Shown: positions 50,309-60,541 of the stretch, one piece after another | Position numbering within the stretch: position 1 is the first letter of the stretch | Layout: the number at the start of each line of letters is the position of its first letter | NCBI GenBank assembly: GCA_001970955.1 | Contig: MPUH01000152.1 | Coordinates: 1 to 64,000, forward strand | Length of the DNA stretch: 64,000 nucleotides | Direction of reading: 5' to 3' | Source of the DNA: Stentor coeruleus | Taxonomy: Eukaryota; Ciliophora; Heterotrichea; Heterotrichida; Stentoridae | Notes under the pieces: model-generated | The model's input: the letters and a program-made list of their open reading frames with translations, nothing else | Told to the model about the DNA's origin: nothing | The model's database searches: none | Position numbers and translations under genes: made by a program

Positions 50309-50854
50309 TTATTCATCATTTTCAATGTAACTTTCATCGTTTTCATCTGTGCTGTTGTCTTCTTCATCATCATCAGAAACTTCAGCTTTGTCATCTTTCA
50401 TACGTTCAACTGTATCGTTTTTAGGCCGTGATTTGTGTTTGGCTTCTAAGGATTCTTCTATGTGAGGAATCACCCCACTCATTGGGATTATAACATGATC
50501 ACCTATTGCTGCGGACATTTCTTGGTCATCTTTGACTGCTAAGCATATGTGCCTTGGTTTAATCATTGACTTTGATTCAGAACTAGGGTCAAGGGCTTTA
50601 TCACCAGCTATTTCTAAGATTTCTGCAGTTAAGTACTCTAAGACAGCAGATACACCAATAGCACTATTTGTACTAATACGATCTGCATACCTTCTTTTTT
50701 TCATCAAACGCATAACTCTTGATACAGGGAAAATTAAACCAGCTCTTTTACTTTTCATTATGCGCCCTGACTGATCTCCTTCAGATTTTAACATATTTTG
50801 TGTTGTGTTTTGGGTTGCAGACTTTTTTTTAGGTTCTTCTTTTTTAGATGGCAT
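50309..50854 (-). CDS. Divergent histone H2A variant with acidic C-terminal tail
   Basis: 181 aa. The histone fold occupies about residues 36-135: RAGLIFPVSRVMRLMKKRRY, AVLEYLTAEILEIAGDKALD, IKPRHICLAVKDDQEM and MSGVIPHIEESL correspond to H2A helices 1-3 and docking domain. Glu of LEYLTAEILE and D-Q-E in KDDQEM keep most of the nucleosome acidic patch. Differences from canonical H2A are large: an insertion SSESKS before the last strand, loss of the AGNAARDNKK motif, and a 45-residue tail ending in runs of Asp and Glu. A specialised variant (nuclear-type or chromatin-opening role) is likely but inferred. No SQ[E/D]-type end of H2A.X is seen. Confidence 0.87.
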   Translation of the reverse strand: MPSKKEEPKKKSATQNTTQNMLKSEGDQSGRIMKSKRAGLIFPVSRVMRLMKKRRYADRISTNSAIGVSAVLEYLTAEILEIAGDKALDPSSESKSMIKPRHICLAVKDDQEMSAAIGDHVIIPMSGVIPHIEESLEAKHKSRPKNDTVERMKDDKAEVSDDDEEDNSTDENDESYIENDE

Positions 50855-51233
50855 TGATTTTTTTTTCTATAAAAGTCCCCCAAAAAATGATTGTAATGTA
50901 TATAGGAAATTGTATTCATAAAACTAAGTATTGAAGTTTTGTATTGTGATTCTTAATATCGTAATTATTAGAACTTATTAACATTCACAACTTTATGATA
51001 GAAAATTCCCTAAATCCTTTTAAATTTTATTTACACTTTTTCACATCTTAACCTTATATTTTCATTTAAATTTTTACCAAAAATCCTTTGAACAAAAAAG
51101 AATCCCATAATTTAAAAATTTTAGCACATTAAAATCCTCAAATAAACTACTTTTTTACCAAAAAAATATCCTCAGTTTTCATTCTCATCCATAAAACTCA
51201 TTAAAAAAGTCAAATCATAATCCACTTAATAAA
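50855..51233. promoter_or_regulatory. Divergent upstream region between H2A variant and LRR gene
   Basis: About 380 bp. The half nearest the plus-strand gene (51040-51233) has many C and hardly any G, as upstream of other plus-strand genes. The half nearest the H2A gene is richer in G and T. No defined motif seen. Confidence 0.5.
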
Positions 51234-53882
51234 ATGAATTCAGGGGTTAATAAAATAAACGGCACTGGAAAGCTCCCTTTAATGAGAAGATCACTTGAAG
51301 TTCGAATAGACTCACCAAGGAAAATCCTCTCTCAAACTCCTAGGTCAAATGGAAGAAAGCCCAAAGAGTTTCCTATAAAATTTCTTCGACCAACAATTGA
51401 TAATCGTAGCGGAAGCATGGATGCATACGGAGGTTCAGTTGGCGAAAGCGCAAGACTTGACTTTTATGAAACCTACATAAACCTTCCACAGTTTTCTCAA
51501 AGAAACCAACACCAAAAGCTTGAAGACTCTCCAAATCTTGCATATTTAGGAGTTGTTGAAAAACAAAAACTCAAACCAAATCCTTTTGGTATAGTCAGAC
51601 GAAAAGGTCTTGAAACAATAATAGATATTCATCAATACAGTATGGGAGATACTTATGCCACAGCATTTTCTGAAGGAATTCGACATTTGAAAAATGTTTC
51701 AACTCTCAATCTTAAAGCTAATAGGCTGAGTGATCATGGCGCTGCATTAATACTTAGTATGTTAGAGTCAAAACAGGTGAAGAGGATTATTTTATCAGAA
51801 AACAGAATTTCTTCGCAAACAGTAGCAGCGCTTATTGAGCATATTAAGTTACAAGAATCAAAACTGAAGGTCCTTGAGCTGGAAAATACATATATTTCAG
51901 AAAAAGCTTTAGGTGTTCTATGCAGAGTATTATCTGAAGATAAAAAACTCAACAAGCTCTCATTAGCTAAAAACAACTTAAGTTACAACTCAGTCCAGCC
52001 TCTAGTCGAAATGCTTAAATACAATCAATCTATAAAATACCTCGACCTTCACTGGAATTGTTTAGGAACAACAGGAAGTATAGAATTCCTAGAAGGTTTA
52101 TCATCCAACGATGGCTTAGTACATATAGATTTATCCTACAACTCCTTTGGAAGAAAAGACAGTTTAGTATCAGCAAATGCTTTTGCTAAACTGTTTAGTC
52201 ACAATCAATACCTTCAACATGTAGACTTATCTAACAACTATTTCTGTAAAAAAGAATGTGAAGTTATAGGAGAAGGTCTTAAAGATAATCAAAATATATA
52301 CGGAATTCATATGCAAGGTAATGACTGTGTTGTAGATTCAAAAGGATATATAATCTCATTAGAGTATTTAAACAAAACTGAACATGGGCATTTACATAGA
52401 AGGCTTATGGACACTCAAAGATTTAAAGCTAAAGTTTTTTCTAGGATAAATTGTTGGATTTGTGAGGACTGGGTTGAAATCACTATAACTTGGAAACCAC
52501 AAGTATCTGGGATTTTAACTGAGTCTCCAATATTCATACATTTGGATTGTGATAATTATTATCAATGTGCTATGAGTAATAAAGGTTTGGATTTTTATGC
52601 TATAAATAGAATGGTCCCTCCTGGTATGTTGAAGTTTTTTTTTAGTGATTCGAATAGTTTTGGTATATCAAAAGAGTATAATACACATGTGTTAGAAACT
52701 CCAGTCAAAGTTGAATATCCAACACAAGATGGACAGAAAAACTACTTAAGTATCAGTAAAACCAACATAATTTTTATTGAGCATGAGACTTGGAACAATA
52801 AAAAACCCCCAAGTATAAAACCCCGTAACGACCCTCGAGTAAAAGAACGTACTGAAACTATTATTGAAAAAATCCCTTGGACTATAGAAAACAGTTCTTT
52901 TAGAGACTATCGTTTTGATACAGAAGATCTTATGAATGAATGTGCTGATTATGACTGTGAAGTTTCTAACATTAAAACCATTCTGCCAAATCAAACTGAA
53001 CAAGATGAAATACGTCTAATCCTCAAATCTCACTACAAAGATATTTCCGAAACATTCCGACAGCTCTCAGCAATCAGTGGAATCGAGCTTTTCTCTATAG
53101 GTAAAAACGTTCTAAATGATTTTCTAAAAAAATGTGCCTTTGAAAATGAAGACCAAGTCCTACAAGAATGCGGAATTATATGGAATTTATCAAATGCTCC
53201 ACAGGCCAAAGGAGAAAAATTCAATGCTGGCAACGGGCTTTGTCGTTATGAGTTTGCAGAGTTTTTATTAAGACTATCTATAACTTTATATTATAAAAAC
53301 AAAAAATCAGAGACAATAAAAGAAGCATTTTCTAAGCTTTTAAATGAACATGCTTTACCTGGAATGAAAAAATATGATAAATCTTCTTGGCATGCTGATA
53401 AGTATTTAAAAGAAGATATTGATCTTTTTTTTAGACTTCATAAACAAATCCTTATGGGAGTTTTTGAAAAATATGCTGCTATGGGTAAAGGGCCATTAGA
53501 TAAAATGAATTTACATGAGTTTAGGTTGATGTGTAATGAAGCAGGATTATGTAATGAAGAGTTTGTTTTAAGGGAAATTGATATGTGTTTTAGGCAAGCT
53601 ATGATGACTGAAATAGATGAAATTAAACATTCAGAACATTTGGAAATGGTTTATGTGGAATTTATTGAAGCTTTTACTAGGATGGCAGATCAGCTATACC
53701 CGGATAAGCCTGGGGATGTTTTGACTTTAAAAAGGAAACTTGAAAATTTAATGCCGAGTATGATTAAGATTTGTCCAACTAAAGCTAAAACAGGATGGGA
53801 ACCTCCGAGTGATGCATCTTATCATAATATGAAATTTAGGAGGAGGGTTGTCCAAATACAGGATTTTATTGAACCAAAATAA
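51234..53882 (+). CDS. Leucine-rich repeat protein (RNI type) with C-terminal helical domain
   Basis: 882 aa. Residues about 130-385 hold eight to nine RNI-like LRRs (VSTLNLKANRLSDHGAALIL, LNKLSLAKNNLSYNSVQPLV, LQHVDLSNNYFCKKECEVIG). A beta-rich segment (400-560) follows. The last 270 residues are helical with degenerate EF-hand-like pairs (FSIGKNVLNDFLKKCAFENE, MNLHEFRLMCNEAGL) that lack a full calcium loop. The layout is common among axonemal and cortical proteins of ciliates. The first 100 residues are basic, Ser-rich, likely unstructured. No intron seen; function not known. Confidence 0.87.
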   Translation: MNSGVNKINGTGKLPLMRRSLEVRIDSPRKILSQTPRSNGRKPKEFPIKFLRPTIDNRSGSMDAYGGSVGESARLDFYETYINLPQFSQRNQHQKLEDSPNLAYLGVVEKQKLKPNPFGIVRRKGLETIIDIHQYSMGDTYATAFSEGIRHLKNVSTLNLKANRLSDHGAALILSMLESKQVKRIILSENRISSQTVAALIEHIKLQESKLKVLELENTYISEKALGVLCRVLSEDKKLNKLSLAKNNLSYNSVQPLVEMLKYNQSIKYLDLHWNCLGTTGSIEFLEGLSSNDGLVHIDLSYNSFGRKDSLVSANAFAKLFSHNQYLQHVDLSNNYFCKKECEVIGEGLKDNQNIYGIHMQGNDCVVDSKGYIISLEYLNKTEHGHLHRRLMDTQRFKAKVFSRINCWICEDWVEITITWKPQVSGILTESPIFIHLDCDNYYQCAMSNKGLDFYAINRMVPPGMLKFFFSDSNSFGISKEYNTHVLETPVKVEYPTQDGQKNYLSISKTNIIFIEHETWNNKKPPSIKPRNDPRVKERTETIIEKIPWTIENSSFRDYRFDTEDLMNECADYDCEVSNIKTILPNQTEQDEIRLILKSHYKDISETFRQLSAISGIELFSIGKNVLNDFLKKCAFENEDQVLQECGIIWNLSNAPQAKGEKFNAGNGLCRYEFAEFLLRLSITLYYKNKKSETIKEAFSKLLNEHALPGMKKYDKSSWHADKYLKEDIDLFFRLHKQILMGVFEKYAAMGKGPLDKMNLHEFRLMCNEAGLCNEEFVLREIDMCFRQAMMTEIDEIKHSEHLEMVYVEFIEAFTRMADQLYPDKPGDVLTLKRKLENLMPSMIKICPTKAKTGWEPPSDASYHNMKFRRRVVQIQDFIEPK

Positions 53883-54022
53883 TATGATGCTTTTTGAAAT
53901 AATGAGTTGATGTGAATAGGAAAAGATTTAGAAGGATATGTCTGAGGCTGGATATTTGAAATATACCCACAAATCTGCTTAAATATTAAAAAAACAGCAT
54001 ATAATAATACATAACTTTTAAA

Positions 54023-55363
54023 ATGAACTATAATGACGATTGCCGCTTAGATTTCGATACCTTCGCCAGTTTTTGTGGCAAATACAAAGATTCGACAAAT
54101 TTCACTCTAAAAGATGATGCACTCCTATCATCCGATAACGAAATTTCTATAATCGCCTCAAACGAAGCCAAATTTTTTCAAGATCAAATCAAAACATTAG
54201 AATTTGATAAAAAGCGCCTTGAAATAGACCTTGAAGCTACTCATCATCGTTTTAAATCAGAAAAAGCTTCCCTTCAACAAAAAATCTCAGAACTCACATC
54301 TTCTGAGTCTTCCCTCAAATCCCAAGTCTTATCATTACAAAAAGAACTCTCAAAAATATCTCAACTTTCTAATGATACCAACGACAAACAGGCTTTTTTC
54401 AACTCACAAATAGATTTTTTGACTAGAGAAAACAAAAGAATCAATGACCAATACAAAATAGATAAAGAAAACTGGGAATTTAAGGTTAAGAATTTAGAAA
54501 AACCGCAAAAAGGACAGGAAGAAAAAGACGAAATAAAAACTTTGGTCCAATTAAACAAAGCAGAATCGAAAATCTCCCAATTAACATCTGAGATTGTAGA
54601 ACTTAAAGTTAAAAACGAAATGCAAAAACAAAACTACCAAAAAAGAATCGACCTAATCGAAGGAGAAGTTAAAAAACTAAGACAAGATGAACAAAAATAC
54701 ATAAAAGAACTAGAAGAAAAAAATAAAAACAACGACAAAATCATTTCCCAGCTTAAAAAAAGAATAGCTGATATAGAAAAAGCAGTAGAAAATACAGAAC
54801 CTGAAAAAAAAACTGTAGCACATAAAAACTCAAGACAAAAAAGTTTAGAAAAAAAATCAGGAGGTTCACAAAGTTTATCAGAAAAACTTTCAAGGTCTTC
54901 AAAATCCCCCATAATCCAATCCCCAAAAGGTAAAGTTATCAAAAATCTTTTACCTCTAAAAAGATCAAATTCAAATTTAAAAGAAAGCTCATCGATTAAA
55001 GAAATGAGTAAAAGAAAAACCCCAGTTAAAGATCTAAATAATGATTGGCCAGTGAAAAAACCTCATAGAAAAGATAAAGAAGATAAGATAATAAATTCGA
55101 ATAATCAGAGAGTTCATAATAAAACACCTTCTTATCTTAGAAAAGAGAATCAAAGTTGTAATATTGAAGGGTTAGAAAAAGAAATTGCTGTACTTACAGG
55201 AAGGTATAAGTATTTATTGCAAATGTCACAAGATGCAACTGATGTTATGAGTTTGAAAAATGAGATTAATAAAGTTGCTGGAGAGATTGAAGAAAAAAGC
55301 AATCAGATGTTTAACTTGAAAAAAAAACAACAGGAATTTTTGAGGCAACAGATAAGGAGTTAG
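54023..55363 (+). CDS. Coiled-coil protein with basic Ser-rich linker
   Basis: 446 aa. A coiled coil covers about residues 45-255, followed by a Lys/Ser-rich linker (NSRQKSLEKKSGGSQSLSEK), then a short coiled coil at 370-446 (ATDVMSLKNEINKVAGEIEE). Two coiled coils joined by a phosphorylatable basic linker suggests a cytoskeletal or centriolar role, unproven. Start preceded by a short A-rich leader; neighbour upstream ends 140 bp before. Confidence 0.82.
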   Translation: MNYNDDCRLDFDTFASFCGKYKDSTNFTLKDDALLSSDNEISIIASNEAKFFQDQIKTLEFDKKRLEIDLEATHHRFKSEKASLQQKISELTSSESSLKSQVLSLQKELSKISQLSNDTNDKQAFFNSQIDFLTRENKRINDQYKIDKENWEFKVKNLEKPQKGQEEKDEIKTLVQLNKAESKISQLTSEIVELKVKNEMQKQNYQKRIDLIEGEVKKLRQDEQKYIKELEEKNKNNDKIISQLKKRIADIEKAVENTEPEKKTVAHKNSRQKSLEKKSGGSQSLSEKLSRSSKSPIIQSPKGKVIKNLLPLKRSNSNLKESSSIKEMSKRKTPVKDLNNDWPVKKPHRKDKEDKIINSNNQRVHNKTPSYLRKENQSCNIEGLEKEIAVLTGRYKYLLQMSQDATDVMSLKNEINKVAGEIEEKSNQMFNLKKKQQEFLRQQIRS

Positions 55364-55766
55364 AGTTATAAAGTAATAATTATTATGTTGGAATGCTAAA
55401 TGAAAGGTTTATTTGAATTGTTGTTATATTTTTCATTTTCTCTAAAGTTCCCTTCTAACTAATACTTCAAATTTCTCTCAATAAAGTGTCACTTCTCCAC
55501 AAAAACATAAAGTATTGAAATTCATCAAATAATCACTAATAAAATTTTATTCAAAGTATAATCTTTACCCTAAAATTCCAAGTCAAAATTTACAAAAATA
55601 TAAACTGATTAGCAACTTTTCTTTATCTTATATCACATAATATAGACACAAAGTCTAATTCCGTTGTCTTCTGAAACTTTAAATCTAACCTAAAACAATA
55701 TGGTATTTTAATATAAAAAATTAGTAAGAAAAAACCTTAATCCTAAGTTTTCAAATAAAAACTCAA
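55364..55766. other. Intergenic, about 400 bp
   Basis: AT-rich, C-rich relative to G on the plus strand from about 55440 onward. No gene, repeat or RNA recognised. Confidence 0.45.
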
Positions 55767-56018
55767 TTAGTTAATAATCTTCACTTCTTTAAAGCATGGG
55801 AATAGTTCAAATTTGTGATTAAAAGCTGAGTTTTTTATTTCTTGTAAGGAGAAGTTGTTAATAAAAGCAGTTTTTGGTTCAGATGTTAAGGTCGGTGAAA
55901 TATTTTTGCGTGAGGATCGTTTTTTAGCCTTTTGCGCATTGTGGATAGTCCAGGATTTCATGTATCCTTTCCATTCTTTAGAGAAATTCGCATTAGGAGC
56001 AAGCTTAGTTAGTTTCAT
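55767..56018 (-). CDS. Possible small basic protein
   Basis: 83 aa; first part basic with aromatic residues (NFSKEWKGYMKSWTIHNAQK and AKKRSSRKN), the rest neutral. An 89-codon frame overlaps it on the plus strand; I prefer the minus frame because of its charged, less repetitive composition. The flank after 56018 on the plus strand is not clearly C-poor, so support from composition is missing. No family recognised. Confidence 0.4.
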   Translation of the reverse strand: MKLTKLAPNANFSKEWKGYMKSWTIHNAQKAKKRSSRKNISPTLTSEPKTAFINNFSLQEIKNSAFNHKFELFPCFKEVKIIN

Positions 56019-56156
56019 TCAATGGCTTAATAAATATAACCCTCATATTTATCCTATCCCAAAAATCTTTTTATCCCTAATAATATATTATCACTTTTCT
56101 CATAACCTAATTCTCCTTATATAAATCCTTCATCCACCTAAAACCTTATAAAAAAT

Positions 56157-56520
56157 TTAATAACTCAAAAACCTATTCTTTATCTTATACAAAAATTGTA
56201 TTTTCCATAATCCTCTCATGATTCCTAGCATCAATCAATCATTTCCTTATATCCAAAGTGCTTTATTTCATGTTTTTTATCATTACCAATTCTAACATAA
56301 AAAGATATTTATATAAAATATGGAGCTCCACTAGACGNATTAATAACTCAAAAACCTATTCTTTATCTTATACAAAAATTGTATTTTCCATAATCCTCTC
56401 ATGATTCCTATCATCAATCAATCATTTCCTTATATCCAAAGTGCTTTATTTCATGGTTTTTATCATTACCAATTCTAACATAAAAAGATATTTATATAAA
56501 ATATGGAGCTCCACTAGACG
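56157..56520. repeat. 181-bp duplication around N at 56338 (contig-overlap artefact)
   Basis: 56157-56337 recurs as 56340-56520, with two base differences (TCCTAGC/TCCTATC and CATGTTTT/CATGGTTT). A lone N and two bases lie between. This is the same join signature as at 30547 and 30715. The region holds no gene; the true distance to the LRR gene at 56568 is about 180 bp shorter than shown. Confidence 0.92.
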
Positions 56521-56567
56521 ATATGTTATCGCCCTTCAAAAAAATATCCAAATTACCATATTATTTT

Positions 56568-57359
56568 TCAAACTACAAGTCGAATATTCTTATATTTAGC
56601 CTTCAACAAAAATCCAAGTTTTTTCGATACACAATTTCCAGTCAAATCAACATTTTCTAAAGACCCTGGATTACTTAATAAAACTTTAATCCCTTCATAC
56701 CCAATTCCATTATTACCAAGTCCTAAAAAGCTTATGCTTTTACACTGTAAAATCCCATAAGCCAAACCTACAGCTCCTTGGTTCATACCAAAATTCCCAG
56801 TTAAATGCAATTCTGTTAGATTTTTTAACACCAAAATATTTTTTCCAAGACATTCAAAACAATACCCATTCAGATTATTCTCGCTTAAATTCAATACTTT
56901 TAAATGATTCCAATATTTAAAATGCCCTATAAGACAGTTTAGACCTTCAAGACCAAGATTGTTCCCATCCATATGTAAAAAACTTAATTTTGTATATGAG
57001 ATTAAACTTGATGAGAACCTTTTGAGATTTTTAGGACCTAGAAGGGTTTTGGAAAGTTTGAGTTCTTGGATGTTTATGAAATAATGTAAAATTATTTTTA
57101 AATGATATACACTTTCTATGTCGAAATTCTGATAGCTTAAGTTTATGTCGTATATTTCGAGTTCCTCATGAGCGAAAAGCACTTCGTAAAGAGATTTTAT
57201 TTTTTTGTTCATTTCTGGCTCACTTGCGTAGTAGGCTAAGAGGAGCTCACAGTTAGGGATTTCGGATATTGTTGAGAAGGCTTGGAAGGGATTTTCTATT
57301 GTCCGTTTGGATTTTCGGATTTTTACCACTTGCTTTACTGTTACAGGCCTGGCTCCCAT
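56568..57359 (-). CDS. Short leucine-rich repeat protein (RNI type)
   Basis: 263 aa. Residues 1-60 are basic then neutral; about 70-255 carry six LRRs (LSFLHMDGNNLGLEGLNCLI, LKVLNLSENNLNGYCFECLG, LTELHLTGNFGMNQGAVGLA, ISFLGLGNNGIGYEGIKVLL). These are the 28-residue RNI variety used for protein binding. No other domain. Possibly a ciliary or regulatory adaptor (inference). The gene precedes the long coiled-coil gene on the same strand, 91 bp apart. Confidence 0.85.
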   Translation of the reverse strand: MGARPVTVKQVVKIRKSKRTIENPFQAFSTISEIPNCELLLAYYASEPEMNKKIKSLYEVLFAHEELEIYDINLSYQNFDIESVYHLKIILHYFINIQELKLSKTLLGPKNLKRFSSSLISYTKLSFLHMDGNNLGLEGLNCLIGHFKYWNHLKVLNLSENNLNGYCFECLGKNILVLKNLTELHLTGNFGMNQGAVGLAYGILQCKSISFLGLGNNGIGYEGIKVLLSNPGSLENVDLTGNCVSKKLGFLLKAKYKNIRLVV

Positions 57360-57450
57360 AGGATTTATTTACAGTTTAAACTCAAGATAGATCAAAGATC
57401 GCAAAAAAAGATTCTCTTGTGTAAAAATAATGGAAAATAAGATAATATTA

Positions 57451-59143
57451 TTATGATAAGTCTTCAAACTCCTCAGGTTCTTGATCAAACTCTTCATTAG
57501 CTTCATTGTCTTGTTCTTCCTTCTCCTTTAAGAATTTATTTATATCTTCTTGGAATTTTTTGCCATAATGCTTAGGCGAAGAGTCTGGACTATGCTCACA
57601 ATTCACTTCTTCAATAACTTTTAACTCTCCTCCGAATCTTTTAACTAAAGCAATATTTCTATTCAGCCTATCAAGTAAAAATTCAATCTGAGCTTTCTGT
57701 TGATTAAGGCCAACCGATAAAATCTGCAAAGTTTTTATTTGTGTCTCAACTTCTTCTATAGCTGAAACACGAAATTCTTCAAGATGGGCTTTTGATTCTT
57801 GTAAAAAGTATTCAATTTCCTGTAGTTCTTGGATTTTATTATCAATTTCTTTAGCTTTTAATATAATTCGTCTTTCTTCTGCTTCTAAATGATCTTCTCT
57901 TATTTCGAGCTCAGCGTTAAATCTTTCCATTTGTTGTGTGAGTTCTGTATAAGCTTTTTCAATCTCATTTTCCCTTTCTGTAAGTTCAATAGACTTGTTT
58001 TCATATATAAATGAACTCTGTAATGTCCCTTCATACGAAAGATTAACTGTGCTTATTTCATTAGGATTTTCAAGTGAAAACTTCTGCTCATGTTCTTCAA
58101 ATTTCTTCTTTTCTTTATCAAGTTTTTTCTTAGATATTTGCAACTGCGAGTTTTCAATGTCAATTTTTGATTTCATTTGTTGGAGTTCAACTTTTGTTTT
58201 CTCCACCTCAGCCCTTGCTAAAGCTAAATGATCATTTCGCAAAGTTAGTAAAGCTTCTTTTTCATTAAGTTTTCTTTGTAGCTGTGCTAGATTCCATTTT
58301 TCCTGCTCGATTGAGATTTTTTCTTTTGTTAATTTGTTTTTCTCTTCAAGTAGCTCTTCTTTTGTATTGTTTAAGCATTTTTCGAAAACTTTTAGGTTTT
58401 CTTCTCTGATTTTGAAGCTGCTTAGGTTTTCTTTTTCTTTAATTTCGATTCTGCATTTTATTTCTTTAAGTTCGATGGCAATTTTTTCTAGTCCTTCTTT
58501 TTCATGGTTGAATCTTGTTTTTTCATTTTCTAATTTTTCTGTATCTCTAACTTTTTCTTCGTGCCATTCACTTTTTTCTCTTTCAAAAGAGTTATGGCTT
58601 TCTTGCATATTCCTTTCAATTATCTTCANTTTCTTGCATATTCCTTTCAATTATCTTCAAATTCTCACATTGTTCAAACAATCTGTTTTTCTCATAGTTC
58701 AAATTTTCTTCCTTCTTTTTCAACAACTGCTCATACTTAAGGAGTTTTTTCATAGTTTCTTTCGCATCTTGTGGGCAATTTATCTCATTAGTATGCATAT
58801 CTTCTCCAATTGATCCTCTGCTTCGTGTTTTACATCTACTTTTAAGTTGTTTTGAATAATTTTCCATGAATTTGTCCACAGCTGATTTATAAAGAACCAA
58901 GACTTGCTCTAAAGGCTGCTCTTTATTAGTATTAAAAGAAAACCCTGGGGAAACCCTTCTTACTTGTTCTATAAGTTGTGTTATGAATTCTGCAATCTTT
59001 GGACCTGTAAGATTGACTTTGAAATACGAAATTGTATTGGTTTTTGTGCTACTAGAATCAGCTAAACGGTCTTGGGTTGGATAATTCAGCTGTGAAGAAT
59101 TGAGGATTGTTGAATATTTTGAAGTACTTTGTAAACTGTTCAT
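57451..59143 (-). CDS. Long coiled-coil protein, interrupted by an assembly join
   Basis: Counting the 30-bp duplicated segment around the N at 58629 once (removing 31 bases) leaves 1662 bases, an exact multiple of three, and one frame of 553 aa from 59143 to 57451. The N-terminal 160 residues are Ser/Thr- and Asn-containing and partly globular (YFKVNLTGPKIAEFITQLIE). Residues about 160-500 are continuous coiled coil (rich in Glu, Lys, Leu). The C-terminal 50 are acidic (EEFDQEPEEFEDLS). No motor or enzyme motif. Family not recognised; a cytoskeletal rod is the natural reading. Confidence 0.85.
58599..58659. repeat. 30-bp duplication around N at 58629 (contig-overlap artefact)
   Basis: 58599-58628 is repeated exactly as 58630-58659 with one N between. 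It sits inside the coiled-coil gene and makes two overlapping partial frames out of one; removing a copy restores the frame. Confidence 0.93.
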
Positions 59144-59590
59144 GGGAGATAATTTACAAATAATAGATTTAATAAAATTTAAAGGCCTTTAAGCGATGAT
59201 TTCATAAGTTAATGAATTAAATATTATAGAATTAAATGATAAAGCATTGCAAGGAGGAAGAAAAATTATAAGTTGGCAAAGAATGAAATGGGGCCTCAGG
59301 ATTAAATGAATTCTTTTTAGGGTTTATTTACAAATCAGAAAATGTGATTAGCATTTAGTAAAAAATTATAGTAAAAGGGCATTTATTTGTTTTAAAAGGA
59401 AGCTAATTACTTTTAACAGCTACACAACTATTTCAGCACATTTTTCCTTTATTACACCACAACTTCATATTCTAAAAATCTAACTGTTTATCTAATACCA
59501 ATAACAACAACACAATTTACTATAAAATCCTATTCTCCACTTCCTAAATTCTAATCAAAATAAATTTTATTATAATAAATATACCCTAAT

Positions 59591-60193
59591 TTAATTAGCA
59601 GTAGTTTTTATTTTTAGTTTTTGAGATTCATCTTTTGTGATTTTCACTCTTTTCCCTCCTCTGCTGGTTAGCCTTAACATTTTTCAGATGCACCGCATAA
59701 ACTCTCCTAGCTATTTCCATATGCAATTCATTTACCCCTTTTCCAGACTTTGCACTACTATTAAAATGTGCTGCATTTATAGAATTCGCATATTCAATAG
59801 CTTCTTGTCCTGAAATCTGTCTTTCAGATTCACGATCACATTTATTCCCTGCAATAGCAATACTTATATCCTTATCAGCTTATGATTGAAATTCTTTAAC
59901 CCAAGATTTAACTTTATTAAAAGACTCATAATCTGTAATATCATATGCTATAACAGCGCCATTTGTTTGTCTATAATAATTTGAAGCTAAAGCATGAAAT
60001 CTTTCTTGACCAGCTGTGTCCCATATATTTTGACTCCATCATCTAATTGTACATCTTTTTGAATGAAATTTGCTTGGATTGTACTGATTTCATTATCATG
60101 GAATTTGTTACGGGCAAATTTTAGTGTTAAGGATATTTTGCCTACTCAACCTTTACCAAGAATAACAATTTTGAACTCTTTGAATGAATCCAT
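59591..60193 (-). pseudogene. Rab21-like small GTPase, decayed
   Basis: Starting at 60193 the sequence reads MDSFKEFKIVILGKG, a TGA within the P-loop (family GEGxVGK), then VGKISLTLKFARNKF and [16 protein letters not shown]. After a frame change comes [39 protein letters not shown], a TAA, and IAIAGNKCD and SSAKSGKGVNEL. A second frame change near the end allows GGKRVKITKDESQKL, typical for Rab C-termini, but without prenylated cysteines. RFHAL and IQA(S/N)F are Rab21 marks; Rab21 acts in endosome and integrin traffic. Two stops and two shifts, none explained by a 15-nt intron, show a recent loss. A functional copy is likely elsewhere. Confidence 0.85.
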
Positions 60194-60541
60194 TATTATT
60201 TTTAAATAGAGAATTAGATTAGTAGGTGTTGGATTATTTTTGAGGATAAAAAGTGGATTGATAAAATTTAGATATTTTGGAAATGTGAGAATTTTAGGTT
60301 TAAGTGTTTGAAGGATTTGAATAAGATTTTGTTTTTTGAAAAAGTTTTTTGATTTTAAATAAGTTGGATAGTGGATATAGAAATGTTTGAAAGGATCTAG
60401 ATGTGATAATCTATGGGTTTATTATAAAGGAGAAAACCAGTTTTTTATGATAAGCTAGATAAAACTAGCTTTAAAACCTTACTATCATTATATAACTCTA
60501 CAAATAAATATTAAAAATTATTTATAAGTATTTTGAAACAC
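60194..60541. other. C-free plus-strand stretch
   Basis: 60201-60360 contains no C at all on the plus strand but many G. It is the upstream flank of the minus-strand Rab21-like relic, so on the sense strand it is G-free. The skew outlives the gene's decay. No gene seen. Confidence 0.7.

Noticed and set aside
55855-56124. 89-codon plus-strand frame opposite the possible small basic gene.
   Set aside because: Composition at its end is typical of AT-rich noise (Ile/Leu/Tyr/His), and the opposite frame looks more like protein.
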